NCBI GenBank assembly: GCA_019828595.1
Contig: JAHQRK010000007.1
Span: 248,001 to 312,000, forward strand
DNA: 64,000 nucleotides
Reading direction: 5' to 3'
From: Aphanomyces cochlioides
Taxonomy: Eukaryota > Oomycota > Saprolegniomycetes > Saprolegniales > Verrucalvaceae
Made by a program: the position numbers and the translations under genes. Under the pieces are notes generated by a model that was not told where the DNA came from, did no database searches, and was given only the letters and a program-made list of their open reading frames with translations. The number at the start of each line of letters is the position of its first letter. The first letter of the stretch is position 1. Of the stretch, positions 1-11,782 are shown piece after piece.

Positions 1-2824
1 TACGCGTCGTAGTCTTCAAAGCCAAGGACTTTGTCGGCGAATTCCAGGGACGAGAACGACGTCTTGGTCTCGAGCAAGTCGGATTCGTCGCCAAGAAGCG
101 CCTGGAGACATGACTCGAGCTCATCCGCCGTCATCGGCTCTCCCTACATGTCCATAGCTCGAAAGTTTCCACGCATTGGCGCTTACCATCGTCATGAGCT
201 TCGTCTTCAAGTCTGTCCATGACAAAGACGCGCCCTTGTAGCCGCTGAGGACGTTGAAAGCATGATCGATGTGGTCCTTGCCGATGCCGAAGACGGGTCG
301 GTGGTTCACGTAGAGCTTGATGAACTCGCTGAGCGTCACGACGTCGACTGTCTTGGTCGTCTCCGTGAACTGGCTGTACTTGACCTCGCTGCACATCATT
401 TGGATCTCGAGCTGCGTCGGGTAGAACCCGAGGCCGCGCATGACTTGGGGGATTTCCGAGATGGGAATCTCATGCGTGATTCGTCTCGCTGCCGTCGATG
501 CTTCGCCTTGCGTCCGCAGCTGGGCAAAGTAGAAGTAGTCGACGATTTCATTGTAGAACGCGCCGTCGCCGCCGCCTTCCAGCAGCGACAGATAAGGCTC
601 GACGCCGATTCCTCCCTGCGCTTCCAGCTGATCGAGAGCATGCGGAGAGATATCCCACATGTTGACGATCATGTCGGCGCCGCCAGCAGTGAGCAGAAAC
701 TTGCCGTCGCAGGAGACCGCGACGTTGGAAATCTTGCCCGCGTGGGCGATGAGCCCCATCGACTTGTTTGGATTGCCGTCCAAGGGCAGCTTGATCAACC
801 CGACGACCTTGTCATGCGTGCTGTACGCACAACATCTCGACACCGCTTTGTCCGCCGACGGAATCGGCACAATGCGGTTGAGTGGACCGCCGTACGTCGG
901 GCAGAGCGACGTCTTGCGGCAGGTCTTGTTGTTGGCATTCCATTGCTTGAGCTTGTACTCGTCGTTCGCGACGACGATCAAGTCTTCATGGATGCCGCTC
1001 ATGTCAGGATGCCAGAAACACGTCGTTGGTGTCGCCGATTGCTCAATCCGATGCGGCGGCGCGTTGAGCACGATGCCGTCCATGACGCTCGACCGACTGA
1101 GGCTGTAATCCACGAGCATCTTGTCTTCGCCGACGGTCACCAGGAGAGGCTGCTGGTCTGGGGACATGCCGAACTCAAACCCAGTGATTGCCTTGGCGTG
1201 GCTTTTGCACCGACCGATGTATGCCCACGTGTCGGTGTCGACAGCGTCGTCCGTCGCTCCTTCCATCGCTTTGCTGCGCCACAAGTAGAGGTAGTTGTCG
1301 CTGTCAATGGCCGCAATGAACGAGCTGTCTTGGGCAATCTTGACGTCGACGACCGGACTCTTGGCAGGGCGGAAAGTCGCGACGTCTTCGAGCGTCACCG
1401 CGTCGACGATCTTGACGGTGCCGTTCGTGAAGCCGACGAGGACTTGCTTTCCCGTTGGATTGTACGTCAAGCACTGCGGACGCAGCTTGTCAAAGGTGCG
1501 CATCATGACGAGCCGCTTGGCAACGTAGTCCCAGATTTGCACCGCGCCAGAGTAGCAGCTCACTGCGATTTGCGACGCGGTTGGATGCGCCGCGAGGCCG
1601 TGGATGTCGTCATTGATGCCTTGCATGAGCAGAGTTCCTCGGCGCTTTTCGACGTCGTATTCTTCATGAATCGACGGTGTAATGCCGAGGATGAACGCAT
1701 CTACAACAACATAGCGTCATGGAGGACTCCGGGGGAAGGAATGGCGTACGGGAAGTCGCGACGATGAATTCCGGCACACGGAAGCTGTCGTCGTCGACTT
1801 CAGGTGACATGTCGACGTTGGCAAAGGACACGGACTGGACTGGACCGGCGCAGAGATCTTCAAACCACGCGACGAGACGGAAGTCAAAGTCGTAGAAGCG
1901 GACAGCGCCGTCTGCGCAGCCCATGATGAGGTAGCCGTCCATGTCCGTGAGGAAATTGATCGCGATCGGCGTCGTTTCGTGGCCATTCATCCTGACGATC
2001 TTGACTGCTTTCTTGTCGGCATGGCTGCTCGTCGTTGCAGTTTGAACCTGCGCCGTGTCCCAAAGGATGAGATCGCCGTCTTCTGTCGCCGTGATGGCTT
2101 GCGACGAGTCGGGGACAAAGAGCGACTGCGTGAAGGCACCGATCGTCTGCTTGAAATCTTTTTGCGACAGCGGCGGGGAGTAGAACTGCAGTTGGTGGTG
2201 CGCCCAGTTCCAAAAGATCACGCGCTGAGGTCCATTCGTCACGAGTTCTCGGATGTCGTACGTGTTGAAGCGGACGCACGTCTGGACGTCCTCCGTCGCG
2301 ACAGCTACAGGGTCACGTCAGGGCGATCAAGAATCATCGTGACTTCTACCTGCTGAATAGAGCGCTTCTTCACGGGCGACTGTCCATTCCCAGAGCTTGA
2401 TCTCCTGCGCATGCTCACTCTTGTCGTTCTTGGCTCGACCGACGGACAGAGTGACGATAAACATGGCATCAGGCGAGATGTCGACGCACTGGACGCCGTC
2501 CAAGTGTGGGTTGAAGACCGTCTTGATCGGATTCGCTGTCGTGGCGTCCCAAACGACGAGCATCGAGTCCTGTCCTCGGTCAGCCGTGACGATCCACCGC
2601 TTGTCTTCGCTCACGGCGCAGCATGAGATGGGATTGCAGTGGCCCTGAAGTAGTTTCTGCGTCCGATTCGCGTAGTCGTAGATGACGCCGGTATGGCCAG
2701 CCGTGTAGAAAATCGCATGGACGTTGTCGTCCGACAAGTTATGCACGCCGTTGACAATGTCCTTGTTGAACCCAAACGACCAGGACATGCTCAGCGCATT
2801 GCCGCCGCTGCTGCTTTCTTCCAT
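1..2824 (-). CDS. CFAP251: Cilia- and flagella-associated protein 251 (WDR66-like), 3' part cut by window edge
   Basis: The product is a WD40 protein of the ciliary radial spoke/calmodulin-associated complex, expected in the zoospore flagella. I join four exons: 2824-2350, 2304-1750, 1700-187 and 143 to the window edge. The introns are 45, 49 and 43 bp, all GT...TAG, and the reading frame stays open across each. The start is the ATG at 2824. The first exon reads like the family N-terminus (SWSFGFNKDIVNGVHNL), followed by repeated WD40 blades over about 700 residues. The last part (EIPQVMRGLGFYPT ... VVTLSEFIKLYVNHRP) is the EF-hand-like calmodulin-type tail typical of CFAP251. About 895 residues are visible and the stop lies outside the window. 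The long ORF on the opposite strand is a shadow. The family call is from memory of the architecture and sequence style. Confidence 0.85.
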
Positions 2825-3346
2825 GGTGTCCCTTTCGACCTGACGACAGTTTCAACTTTGAAACCGCTCTCGGTTTCAGGTACCTGATGTTATCTTTCAC
2901 ATTAATGTATCCTTTATGAGATCGATTACGTTATGTTGACTTCAACGACTCTACGATATTGTACTACATTATTATGTACATTGGAGTAGATTTTGACGTT
3001 CATTTCGTTAGCGAACTTTCTAGACGGGTCACCGATGATCCCTTGGCGACGTCCAGATTTCATCGATATGCACTGCGGGAGGCATCGATTGTGGTCGATC
3101 GAGACGAGTATAAGACACTGCAGTGGCACCAATAGATTGATATCCCTTCGATACGTGCACCGAGCATCGGCAGACAGAGAGAGCGAGGAAATCGGATTGT
3201 GGATCCAACGAACGACAATACCATCGAATTCCAACGCCACGACCTTCAACCCATTACTCCTTGAGCTTTCAAGCCAACTGCACAAGCTCTGGCGTCTTGA
3301 AAGCGATGATATCTGCGCATGCTTGGACCAGAAATGAACAATTCAA
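2825..3346. other. Intergenic, no gene seen
   Basis: This is the upstream region of the CFAP251-like gene up to the left inverted repeat of the next element. Only short unconvincing ORFs occur on either strand. The first 60 bases presumably hold the CFAP251 promoter and 5' UTR. Confidence 0.5.
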
Positions 3347-3360
3347 TAGGGAGATTTCGA
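3347..3360 (+). repeat. Left 14-bp inverted repeat
   Basis: TAGGGAGATTTCGA, which is the exact reverse complement of 6667-6680. The match stops on both sides of the 14 bp. Confidence 0.6.
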
Positions 3361-3552
3361 AACTCGCACTTTCCCGTTCCCACTCACTATAATTTTTATG
3401 GGAATGGAATTTCTCCCGAATAATCAGCCAATTCTATGGGATAACTTAGAATGTTTAAGAGTCTTCCATACAAAAATAAATTTTAAGAGGTATTTATACG
3501 GGAGTGGGAATGGAATAACTAATGGATATTCTGGACCTGAATCCTAAATATA

Positions 3553-3740
3553 ATTGGTCCTTTGAAAGAATACCCTATTTTCAGCTTTTCATTACCTGAT
3601 TGGACGTATTTAAATATATTTTGATTGGTCAATATAAGCTTTATTAATGCGCTGTGATTGGGTATATTTTCCATTTTACAAAAAGTGACGACTGTTTTGT
3701 ATTGAATTCACTATATAAAAACCAGAATGTATATGATTGG
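3553..3740. promoter_or_regulatory. Cluster of CCAAT-type boxes plus TATA-like site
   Basis: GATTGG occurs at 3598-3603, 3623-3628, 3656-3661 and 3735-3740, and ATTGG at 3553-3557. All are in the same orientation. A TATA-like CTATATAAAA lies at 3711-3720, about 80 bp before the ATG at 3801. This is a plausible promoter for the SET gene of the element. GATTGG is the reverse of the CCAAT box bound by NF-Y factors. The role is inferred. Confidence 0.45.
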
Positions 3741-3800
3741 TCAAAAAATTTACCTATGAATGTTTCTCCATCAATTTTGATTTTGTCTTGTTTCGAAACA

Positions 3801-4461
3801 ATGTCGAAGCCCTTGATTTCCATGGTTGATGGGGTCTATATGTGCCCCAAGTGCCCGGCAACTCACGACACACTGCCAAAACTGCGCGCCCATGTCTCCA
3901 GACATCATCGTGGAGTCTGCGTCAAGACGAAAACGTCGATACAGGACATGGGGACGAATTATGTAAAGAAGTTTCGACAGAAGCAAAAAGAAAAAGTTCC
4001 AGCCAAACGCACGAAGCTTTACATGCATCAAACTGCTTACAAAAGGGGATCTCTCCGCTGTGACAAGCCCTTGCTTGTCATGAAAACATCTACCATCCCT
4101 GACTCTGGCTTTGGAGTCTTTGCAAATGAAAATTTGCTGAAAGGGGACATTGCAACATTCTATACGGGAAAATTGTCCGTGGAAAGCCCGAGGATCCAAG
4201 CTACGTCGTTGGCTTGGACAAGGAAAAAACCTCTACATGCAAGGTATCAACAAAGCGAAAAATGGCTGTGGTCTTGGGTCGTTCGTCAATCGTGAGGAGC
4301 GCCCAATGGGGAAAAAAAGAAAAAATTGCGAGTTTGAGTTTACACCGACAAAAAGACCATGTCTTTGGGTTGTCATGACCAAAAATTTGGAGGCAGGACA
4401 AGAGCTTTTGACAACCTACAGTCGAGGAATGCGCATCGTGAAGAACAATTCAGAACTTTAA
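3801..4461 (+). pseudogene. C2H2 zinc finger / SET-domain methyltransferase-like gene, two frameshifts
   Basis: SET domains move methyl groups from S-adenosylmethionine to lysines, usually on histones. From the ATG at 3801 the frame gives a C2H2 finger (CPKC ... HVSRHH), a basic linker and the SET N-half (IPDSGFGVFANENLLKGD ... FYTGK). Homology then continues in a second frame (DPSYVVGLDKEK, about 4186-4221) and a third (NLYMQGINKAKNGCGLGSFVN ... LEAGQELLTTYSRG), ending at 4461. The shifts fall near 4168 and in the A6 run near 4226, so the gene is dead or carries homopolymer assembly errors. The usual NHSC motif is replaced by a weaker NCEF-type segment. It converges on the recombinase with 37 bp between the stops. 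Confidence 0.6.
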
Positions 4462-4498
4462 TTTCATTCAAATATATCAGTGCATTATGCTTGTCTTT

Positions 4499-6594
4499 TT
4501 AAACAATCTCCCTCAATACGCAGTCAATGTTCTTGGCCATCCAGTCAAGAGATCTCTTGTTTTTTACACGATAGGCTTCAAATATTTGGACAACTTGGCT
4601 TGAGTCAATTTGCTTTGAAGTTGTAACAGTTTCAATCGCCTGGATAATTTTTCGACGACGATTCACAAATCGCCGTTCATTTTGACTACACCACCGTGTT
4701 CCTCGTGACTCTTCTAAGTACTTGATCGATGGCTTTTCCCCAAAGCCACATGTCCACTCTCGCCGTAAATCAACGACTGAAATGACGCCACGACTCATTG
4801 AGTATTGCAAATTCGTTTGATTGACGTTTTCAGTCGGTTCAGTGCTTTGAGGAGTATTTAATTGTGGGTCGCTGTAGTCTAACCTTATGTAGCACAAACC
4901 ACGCCTTAAATCGCTCTCAAATTGTCGTTGACTTTGTATCTGCTCGGACAATTTTTTAACCTCGGATCTCAAAATTTCTATAGATGATCCCAAATCGCTG
5001 TGAAGCGCGTCAATTTTCTTCGAGAGATGGGGCATTGCTCGGCTCAATTGCAGCTCAGTTGGTTCAATGTCGTCACACATGACATCTTTATACTGCTCTT
5101 CAAATTCTATGTATTCTGGAGTAAAGAACAAGCCATTTTTCCAAAGAGGATGGTTGGGATAAATCTTTTTCAAATGTGGAGCATCTTGGACAACAACATT
5201 TCGAAGATAAAGAATCAAATTCAAGAATCCAAGGGCAGCAATTGTAACATCACATTCGTTATTCTGCAATTTTTCCAACCAACCTGTTGCCCAAGGAAAA
5301 ACCAATTTCGAATGTTCTGTCCTTGATACGGCTTTAGCACGTTGAATATAGAAGTATCCTTTTTCTGTACCAAATCCAGCTAAAGCTCGCATGGCTTTTC
5401 TTGGCAACGAGGTAAGATAACAATTTTCCATCGCCTGGTTATTCCATCTCGTCCCAAACGTCGAATATGATTTTCGCTGGCGCCACCAATTTCGGCCATT
5501 CGAGCGCCGGAACCTCGGCCAATGTGCGTTTTCGCGCGAGAATTCAAACCGACAGACGACAACGCCTCAGACACTGCCTTGTGGTGGACACTATACAATA
5601 TTTGCTTTGTCAGATCATTTCCTGTTTTAAGAACTTTAATTCCAAACCAATCTTCAGATATTTTGAAACAAGGAAAGGGTTCATTCTCAACATGCCACCT
5701 CCAGAAAAAGTAAAAAGCCAGGGCACTGTGGGGGCAAATAGCAACTTCTTTGCTTCTGATGCAACCACCTATATCAATTCGACCATGTTGATTTGTTTTG
5801 CCTTGTCGCATCACAGCTACAAGCGCAATGCACTCTGTAGAACCTTCATTATCCAACAATTGACTTTGCAGATCGGCAAGTTCAAGCATTCGGACCGATT
5901 CACCACGAAGCAAACAATAGTGAGCTAGAGTAAAGGCAACCCAATTTCGTAGATAAGTACCAAAATCTCGCTTTTGCAGCCAGAAGCTGCGGGACAAATT
6001 AATCAATTCCACAGTTGTAGTGTAACCATCGAGCGGTGTCCCGATTCCTCTATCCTCAAAATTCTCTCGCTTTCGATCATCTTCAAGGTGTTGGGTGTGT
6101 TTGAGGAGATCTTTTATTACTTGAGTCCTGGGGTGTGGATTCGAGTTAGCTTTCATTTGGCGCTGTTCTTCCCAGAGCTTGACAATGGCATTGACATACT
6201 GCTTTAACGTTGAAAATCCAATGGTTTTGGCTTTCCCGGTATCACTACAGTTCCTTCTGTCTCGTCCTATAACTCGGTCACAGAGAAATAGGTGAAGTTT
6301 CGACCCAGTGACAGTGAAGCAGCTGTGTCCTTCGAATCCCTTCTCTTTACACCAGTTCAGAAACTCATTTTGTTTTGAGCAATATGCTCTTTTCGTATTG
6401 AGCGGCTTCACAGAAGCTATTTCCTTGTAGGTTGTGGTCTCAGCGATTTCCATTTCTAGGTCGAGTGCGGCGGCATTGTGTGTTGCTGAGGTCATCGTGT
6501 CCTCTCTCTGGAAACAGAATTGTTTTATGGTTTGAATAACAGCCAATAAACTCAGTGGGATCTGGCCAGATGATATCTTGGATATCATGTTCAT
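4499..6594 (-). pseudogene. Crypton-type tyrosine recombinase with GCR1_C-like DNA-binding tail, frameshifted
   Basis: Reading from the ATG at 6594 (or 6495), the N-terminal SAM-like region is followed by box I (YCLLRGESVR, catalytic Arg), then HIGRGSGARMAEIGG (H-x-x-R box) and LGR. After LGR the frame breaks near 5448: the downstream frame supplies WNNQAMENCYLTSLP with the catalytic Tyr, then about 290 residues with a coiled segment and a GCR1_C-like domain (WTCGFGEKPSIKYLEE ... RRFVNRRRKIIQ). Restoring LGRWNN needs a 1- or 2-bp change in a GAGA-like spot, so the catalytic Tyr is cut off in the present sequence. Known for the family: Cryptons are DNA transposons that use a tyrosine recombinase and no reverse transcriptase. 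Confidence 0.75.
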
Positions 6595-6666
6595 GAATTT
6601 CGGATATCGTCAGGTATTTCCGGATAAATCCAGGACCCAATGTACCTCAATCAGTCCTTCAACCTA

Positions 6667-6680
6667 TCGAAATCTCCCTA
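6667..6680 (-). repeat. Right 14-bp inverted repeat
   Basis: This is the reverse complement of the left repeat at 3347-3360, lying 73 bp upstream of the recombinase ATG at 6594. It closes the SET/recombinase element on the right. Confidence 0.6.
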
Positions 6681-7201
6681 ATGCTTCGGGCAACCACGAC
6701 GACCTGATCTGCTGAGACAGGTCGGTTCAACATGTAACCAAGTGAGATCTTGTTTTAGATACATTATGTTATTTACATCCCACAGGGTGCTGGTTGATGG
6801 GCATGGGCACGACAATGAGTTTAGCAAGTGCATCGTTCTCAAGACCTTGTTTGTCAGTACATCGTCGCGATGTGGAATACATTGTGTCGATCCATCGTGC
6901 CTGCAGGGAGACAAACCACCAGGTGGTCATGTCTACTGTGTGCCTCACGTTCCTTTCAATTTATTGTAACGTAATGTATCTCGCAAGCTTCAAGCTTCCT
7001 CACATAGAGTTTATTGTAATGTATTTAATTTTGAAGTACATTTTAGTAGCTCGTAACGTGCTGGTTTCGGCGAACGTTGTTTTGCACTGCATCTTTTCTT
7101 ACTAAACTCATTTTTTTAAATTACATACAAAAAGCAAGATATTTTCTTAATTTATTATTACCCAAGTGACAAGCGAAAAATCGCAAACAGAATCGCATGC
7201 G
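6681..7201. other. Intergenic, AT-rich, no gene seen
   Basis: This spacer lies between the SET/recombinase element and the membrane kinase gene. ORFs are short and without recognisable motifs. The last 100 bases are AT-rich and may be the kinase promoter. Confidence 0.4.
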
Positions 7202-9841
7202 ATGGTCGCCGCGCGCGACATGGACGCGTACTCTGGCGCGAATTCTCCGTTCACAGACTTCGGCCGCTTGGACAGTCTTCCGCTGAGTCATGCGCACTCT
7301 CTGAGCGACCCAATGAGCCACATAATCCAAGTCGAAGCGGCGATAAACAGACGTCCAGCGCTAAGGAGGCACACCGATGCAGATAACGAAGCCTCGCGAC
7401 GGTGGTTTCCAAGGCGACTCTTTCGAAAACACTCGACGTGGGACTCGAATGTGCTTTGGATTGCACTCGCGGCTATCTTGGGGTCGACGTTGCTTATGCT
7501 TGCGATTGGATTCTTGCTTCCACAGCCATACAGGACATCCTTAGGAGCACATCTGGCCTGTACCGCACCTCCTGGGCCCAAGACGCAAGCCTTCTTGAAC
7601 GACTTCAAGACAACGTTTGCGATCACGAGCGCTCTTGTATTACTCGGCAATGCGATTGTCGTCGCGGGTGTCTCCCTCTACGTTGGCATTCAGTGCAGCT
7701 ACTCGAAGCGAAAAGTGCTCGCGAATCCAACCAACGCCAACTTGAGTCAGTCTCTCTGCTGCTGCCCTAGATGCTCATGCTCTGCCTTGTAGCGTCCGCG
7801 TTCGTCTTGCCATGCTACGGACTCGTTTGGTATTCCATGGTCATCATTGCGCTTGTTGAAATTGGTGTCATGGCGTCAACCAGCGTCGATCTCTTCCTTC
7901 AAAATCGCGGCGCTTACTGCATGCTGCTCAACTTTCCCAACATGTGGTACGCCTTCCCTGCTCACTCCATCACGAGTTCATCCATCGCCACAGGTTACGC
8001 CATCTCGTGCCACTGCTGATGCTTCAGAAGTCAGTCTCTAGAGGTGCAGTCCGTCGTGCGATTGCGATCTCTGGGCTGTGTACGTCGTCTATCGCTCGTC
8101 CATCTTGTCATCTTGTCCTTGTAGTGACGGCGGCAGTGCTAAGCATTCTCTTCGTGGCGCAGAGCGTTCCAGTCCTCTTCATTGCCTATCCATTCGGTCT
8201 CGTCATGTTGAGCTCCTTCATCAAGTTTGTCCTGCACACTCGGAACTCCTTTGACGTGTACTTTTACTTTCTTCTCGTTGCAACTTCCGTCGAGATGATG
8301 TACGTTCATGCCATCGTTCCTCCATCCTCACTGACGCCGTCGTGGTGCTTTATAGTCCTCCAATTCTATGGCTCCGCTCGACAAATACTGCTGTGCCCAA
8401 TGCTGTCATCACTGTCACGATCGTCTCGGACGTCATCCGCGCTTGGACTCTGGCGGCAATCATGCTCACGTTGCGAGTACATGACGATGGACACACTTGG
8501 CGATGCTCACTATCGTCGTGTAGGTTGATACGATGTACTGGCTAGGCCTTGACGTGCCGTCGACCAAGACAACGACGACCGATCCTGCCAAGTTGTACCT
8601 CCGTTTGATCGCAGACCAAGGCATGGTCTCGTCCTTCTCGACGCGGACGTCCGTCTACGATGTCCACTATCTCATTGAGAATTTCAAAAATGTAAGTTCC
8701 TCCTCCATGTCGCCCTTGGTCCTATTCGTTGGCGCAGTGCATGGTGGACATTGCGTCCTTGTCGCTTGATGCTGTCGTCGCTCAAGGCTCGACCGCAGTC
8801 GTTCTTCGTGGACGACTTGAGCACACACTTCGAGAGCCCGATCCCGTCGCGATTAAATTGTACACGACGCTGTTCGTCACGATGGATGAAGTGCGGCGCT
8901 TCTCCAAGGAAACGTCGTTCAATGTCCAGCTCTCGCATCCCAACATTGTCCGCTTCTTTGGGTGCATTCTTTGTCGTCCTTGCTCTCCATGACGTTTGTC
9001 TTGTAGCCTTTGCGTCGTGCCGCCTTCGATCTGTCTTGTCTTTGAATACTGCGACTTGGGCTCGCTGGAAGCGGTCCTCCTTGCGCAGAAACGATCGGGC
9101 GAAAGCTGGGATATGCGCATGAAGCTCAAAGCTTGCTTGGACGCTTGCCGAGCCGTCGCGTATCTCCACAGCTTCAGACCACCGCTGCTCCATCGGTAAG
9201 CCGCTCTTCCGCCTTCCTTCATGACGTCTGTCGTCGGCAGTGACATCAAAACGGCCAACTATCTCTTATCGTCCAAGGACGGCTTGTTGAAATTGAGCGA
9301 CTTTGGTGAATCCAACTTGCTTGGACCCAAGAACGACGGCACCATGACGATCGTCGGCACCGTCGACTTCATGGTAGAATATCATCCTTCCCATCATCCC
9401 TGAGCTCACATGCTGGCGTCGTAGGCTCCAGAGATGATTCTCGGCGGGAATGCCAAAGCCGCCGTCTATGGCACGGCCGCGGACGTGTACAGCCTCGCCA
9501 TTACGCTGTGGCACATTTTAGTTCCAGGGGAAGCGCCGTGGCGCGGCCGCTCCCATTTTGACGTCTACACTGAGATCATTCAAGGCCATCGACCGCAACT
9601 CCCGACAGATTTGCCGCCAGGCTGCGTCGAACTCCTCGAAAGTGGCTGGGCGGCGCTCCCTCAAGACCGCGAACCCATCGAGCGGCTCGTCAAGCGCGTC
9701 CTCGACCTGTACATGCCATTCACAAACAGCTCGAGGGACATCATGTCGACTCGGACGGCGTCCAAGCGCAGCAGTCGCATCGCTTCCTTCCTCTCTCGTC
9801 CATCTTCCGCCAGTGGAATCGCCCACGCGACCGATATCTAA
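7202..9841 (+). CDS. Multi-pass membrane TKL-type protein kinase
   Basis: Ten exons: 7202-7745, 7793-7946, 7994-8079, 8125-8299, 8356-8476, 8524-8691, 8738-8961, 9007-9195, 9241-9373 and 9425-9841. Introns are 45-56 bp and the CDS codes for 736 aa. The N-terminal ~80 residues are polar, then several hydrophobic helices follow (from about residue 84, for example IALAAILGSTLLMLAIGFLL) to about residue 390. The kinase domain spans about 425-690: VAIK lysine, HRDIKTAN catalytic loop (intron inside HRD), DFG (LSDFGES) and APE (MAPEMI). The Gly-rich loop is poor (AQGSTAVV), with one glycine. A serine-rich tail ends the protein. TKL kinases behind multi-pass membrane domains are typical of oomycetes. 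It is probably a surface or endomembrane receptor-like kinase; the ligand is unknown. Confidence 0.88.
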
Positions 9842-9950
9842 CTTATTTATTCACACTCCTCCTCATGCTCCTCTTCCTTCATGGCGCCGCCGCCGCCGCC
9901 GATGGAATCAATAAATACTTCATTAGCTTACAACAATCACGCACTGCTAC

Positions 9951-10757
9951 TCAAGGGGACGCGGAATGATGCGGCTTGTGGAAATGGCTTCGGCTGCGGA
10001 CGCGTTTGGGCTTTGCGACGTCAGCGAGACTCGACCGCCGACTTCCCCGCGAATGTTTCGTCTTGGAGACAAGAGCGCTCGGCATGTCCGAGTCGCTGTG
10101 AGCTCGAGGACGCGCGGATCCGGAAGAGCTGCTGCCGCCATGGTGGAGATGGTTTTGTTGAATCGGGTATTCCACTTGGACATACAGCATGTTCGACGTC
10201 ATGAGCGAGTCGTTCTTGGCTTTGCGGAACTTTTGCAAGCCATGGAGGGGATCGTAATACCCAGGGAGTGCGTGGAAGGTGCCCGCGAAAGGATTCTGGC
10301 GGAGTTTCTTGCGCATTTCGAGCTCGGAGGCAAAGACAATGTCGCTGGCAAAGTAGACCGCGCCACGATTGCCCGCACTTGGCGCATGATGAAACGATCC
10401 CACGAACGGATTGTACGACGGCAACTGGGCAAACACTTGATGCATCCTTCGCAAAAGCCAAAATGGGTTGTCTCCGTGCGTGAATTTGTCGCCCAGGTGT
10501 GCAATGGATGGGCATGTTCCTCCATTGGCTGCATTTCACTCAATCAAATGTTGCATCAACGAGGATACAACCAAATCCGACGGCGAAGAAACCATCAAAC
10601 ACCGCTCTCCGTCGCATCCAGCCTTCCCCGACGCACTCGACCGCCATCTATGCTCCATATTCGCCAAGTTCTGGCTGACAGGAGGCTGGAGACGGCGCAT
10701 GGACTCGGGGGAAGATGGCGGTACCGCCAGACGGATGTCGAATTTCGGAATTTCCAT
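9951..10757 (-). CDS. Uncharacterised protein with three NPF motifs
   Basis: I do not recognise the family. Reading from the stop at 9951 upward, the frame encodes a Ser/Arg-rich basic tail preceded by three Asn-Pro-Phe motifs (DNPFW, YNPFVGSFHHAP, QNPFAGTFHALPG). The last two look like diverged copies of one motif. NPF is the ligand of EH domains (Eps15, EHD proteins), which suggests an endocytic adaptor role (inference). Upstream, an ATG at 10757 opens a same-frame stretch (MEIPKFDIRLAV), but a TGA at about 10540 separates the two. A 72-bp GT...CAG intron would remove the stop and keep frame, but this is unproven. A 264-codon ORF on the plus strand overlaps completely and I take it as a shadow. 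The N-terminal structure is uncertain. Confidence 0.5.
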
Positions 10758-11782
10758 TGAGTTGGATGGCCATCTGTTGCTCACGTAAGGAAGGAGAGGT
10801 CCCGGGAGGCTGAAAACTTGAGGAAGAGGGATGAGAGCGCGGTGAATCTACAGTACGTCGCTCGAGTGGTGGCCCACACGCACTTCTGTAGCACTGTCGA
10901 GCGTGTCGCGAAGAGCAAGTTCAAGTTGCCGGGAAACTCCATCGACATCTACGGAATGACTCATGAGGTTCTGTTTTGTTTCATCGCTTCATGGATTGTG
11001 TAATGGAATACTGTACTCTAGACACGAAGAAGTCGATGGGAAGAGAGAAAACGAGAGCGGCGTACTTGACGATATCATCGTGTTGTGTCAAGGAAGACGA
11101 CAAGAGAGAGAGAGGGAGTGGTCGCAGCGCCAAAGCCACGCACTTTCTAATTCCTGCGCGATTTCTGCAACGAGAGGACCGCGTCATGTCGATCAAGGAG
11201 AGATGTAATTCCAAGCTCGCGATGATAGCTGCTGCGAGACAGGCTCTGCGATGTCGATTATCGCAGAACCTCTCTCCCTGTAGCGGCACAGTGTACTCGT
11301 CCGACGAGTGCGTAACGTTAATGCAATCGACGGACTTGGATTTGCCCACATGGCAAGGTTGACGAGAGATGGAAACTGCGAGATTTCTGCAACCAGAACT
11401 GATCTCGACTTGATTCAACCGCCTCTCGCGCTCTGGTTGCATGGGAAAGCGACCGTCGCAGTCGATTCTTCAACCAGATCCTTACAAACCCGCTACGCGT
11501 CCGTGGCCGCACGTTTGCCCCTGCACAAGACCCCCTCGGACTTGGAATCGCGAGATCTCGGCACCCAGAACGCCTTTCGAGATGGGTCCAGTGTCTGTGG
11601 CATGGTATTTGGATGCACTTGACGGCACACATGTCACGAGGCGAGCCCACAGTGTACTAAAGTCGGCGTACGTAATGGAAGATGCCGCTTGCCATCAACT
11701 CGATGTTCACACGTTTGTTGCAAAATGCGCGAGGAAACTGGAAGCAAGAATGTAGGTCAGTGTAAAAAATCTGGCCGCCGCC
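10758..11782. other. Intergenic, no convincing gene; degenerate short repeats
   Basis: Several overlapping ORFs of 60-150 codons occur in all frames without motifs. The phrase GCGA(GA)TTTCTGCAAC recurs at about 11159 and 11388, with a weaker copy near 11550 (GCGAGATCTCGGCACC), pointing to an old degenerate repeat. The last part holds the promoter of the FYVE gene. Confidence 0.35.

Larger units (their letters stand above)
3347..6680. mobile_element. 3.3-kb element with SET gene and Crypton-type tyrosine recombinase between 14-bp inverted repeats
   Basis: Two perfect 14-bp inverted copies (TAGGGAGATTTCGA at 3347 and its reverse complement ending at 6680) bracket two convergent broken genes: a C2H2/SET gene on plus and a Crypton-type tyrosine recombinase on minus. 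Classical Cryptons lack terminal inverted repeats, so either the repeat belongs to another element type with TA at its ends, or it is a chance match. A chance 14-mer pair is expected several times in 64 kb, but rarely at just these two flanks. No clear target duplication beyond TA or AAT is seen. Imperfect hairpin-forming repeats (TTCCCACTC against GAGTGGGAA) lie just inside the left end at about 3372-3520. Confidence 0.55.

Noticed and set aside
262..1767. 501-codon ORF on plus, as long as the CFAP251 exon on minus
   Set aside because: It is the antisense shadow of a WD40 exon in GC-ending codons, starts off a real gene boundary and shows no domain.
2926..3337. Overlapping ORFs of about 115 codons on both strands
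   Set aside because: No motif, no ATG/splice context, and located in the spacer before the element.
9966..10760. 264-codon ORF on plus
   Set aside because: Antisense to the NPF-motif frame; it has no motif and its amino-acid make-up is typical of a shadow. Not fully excluded.
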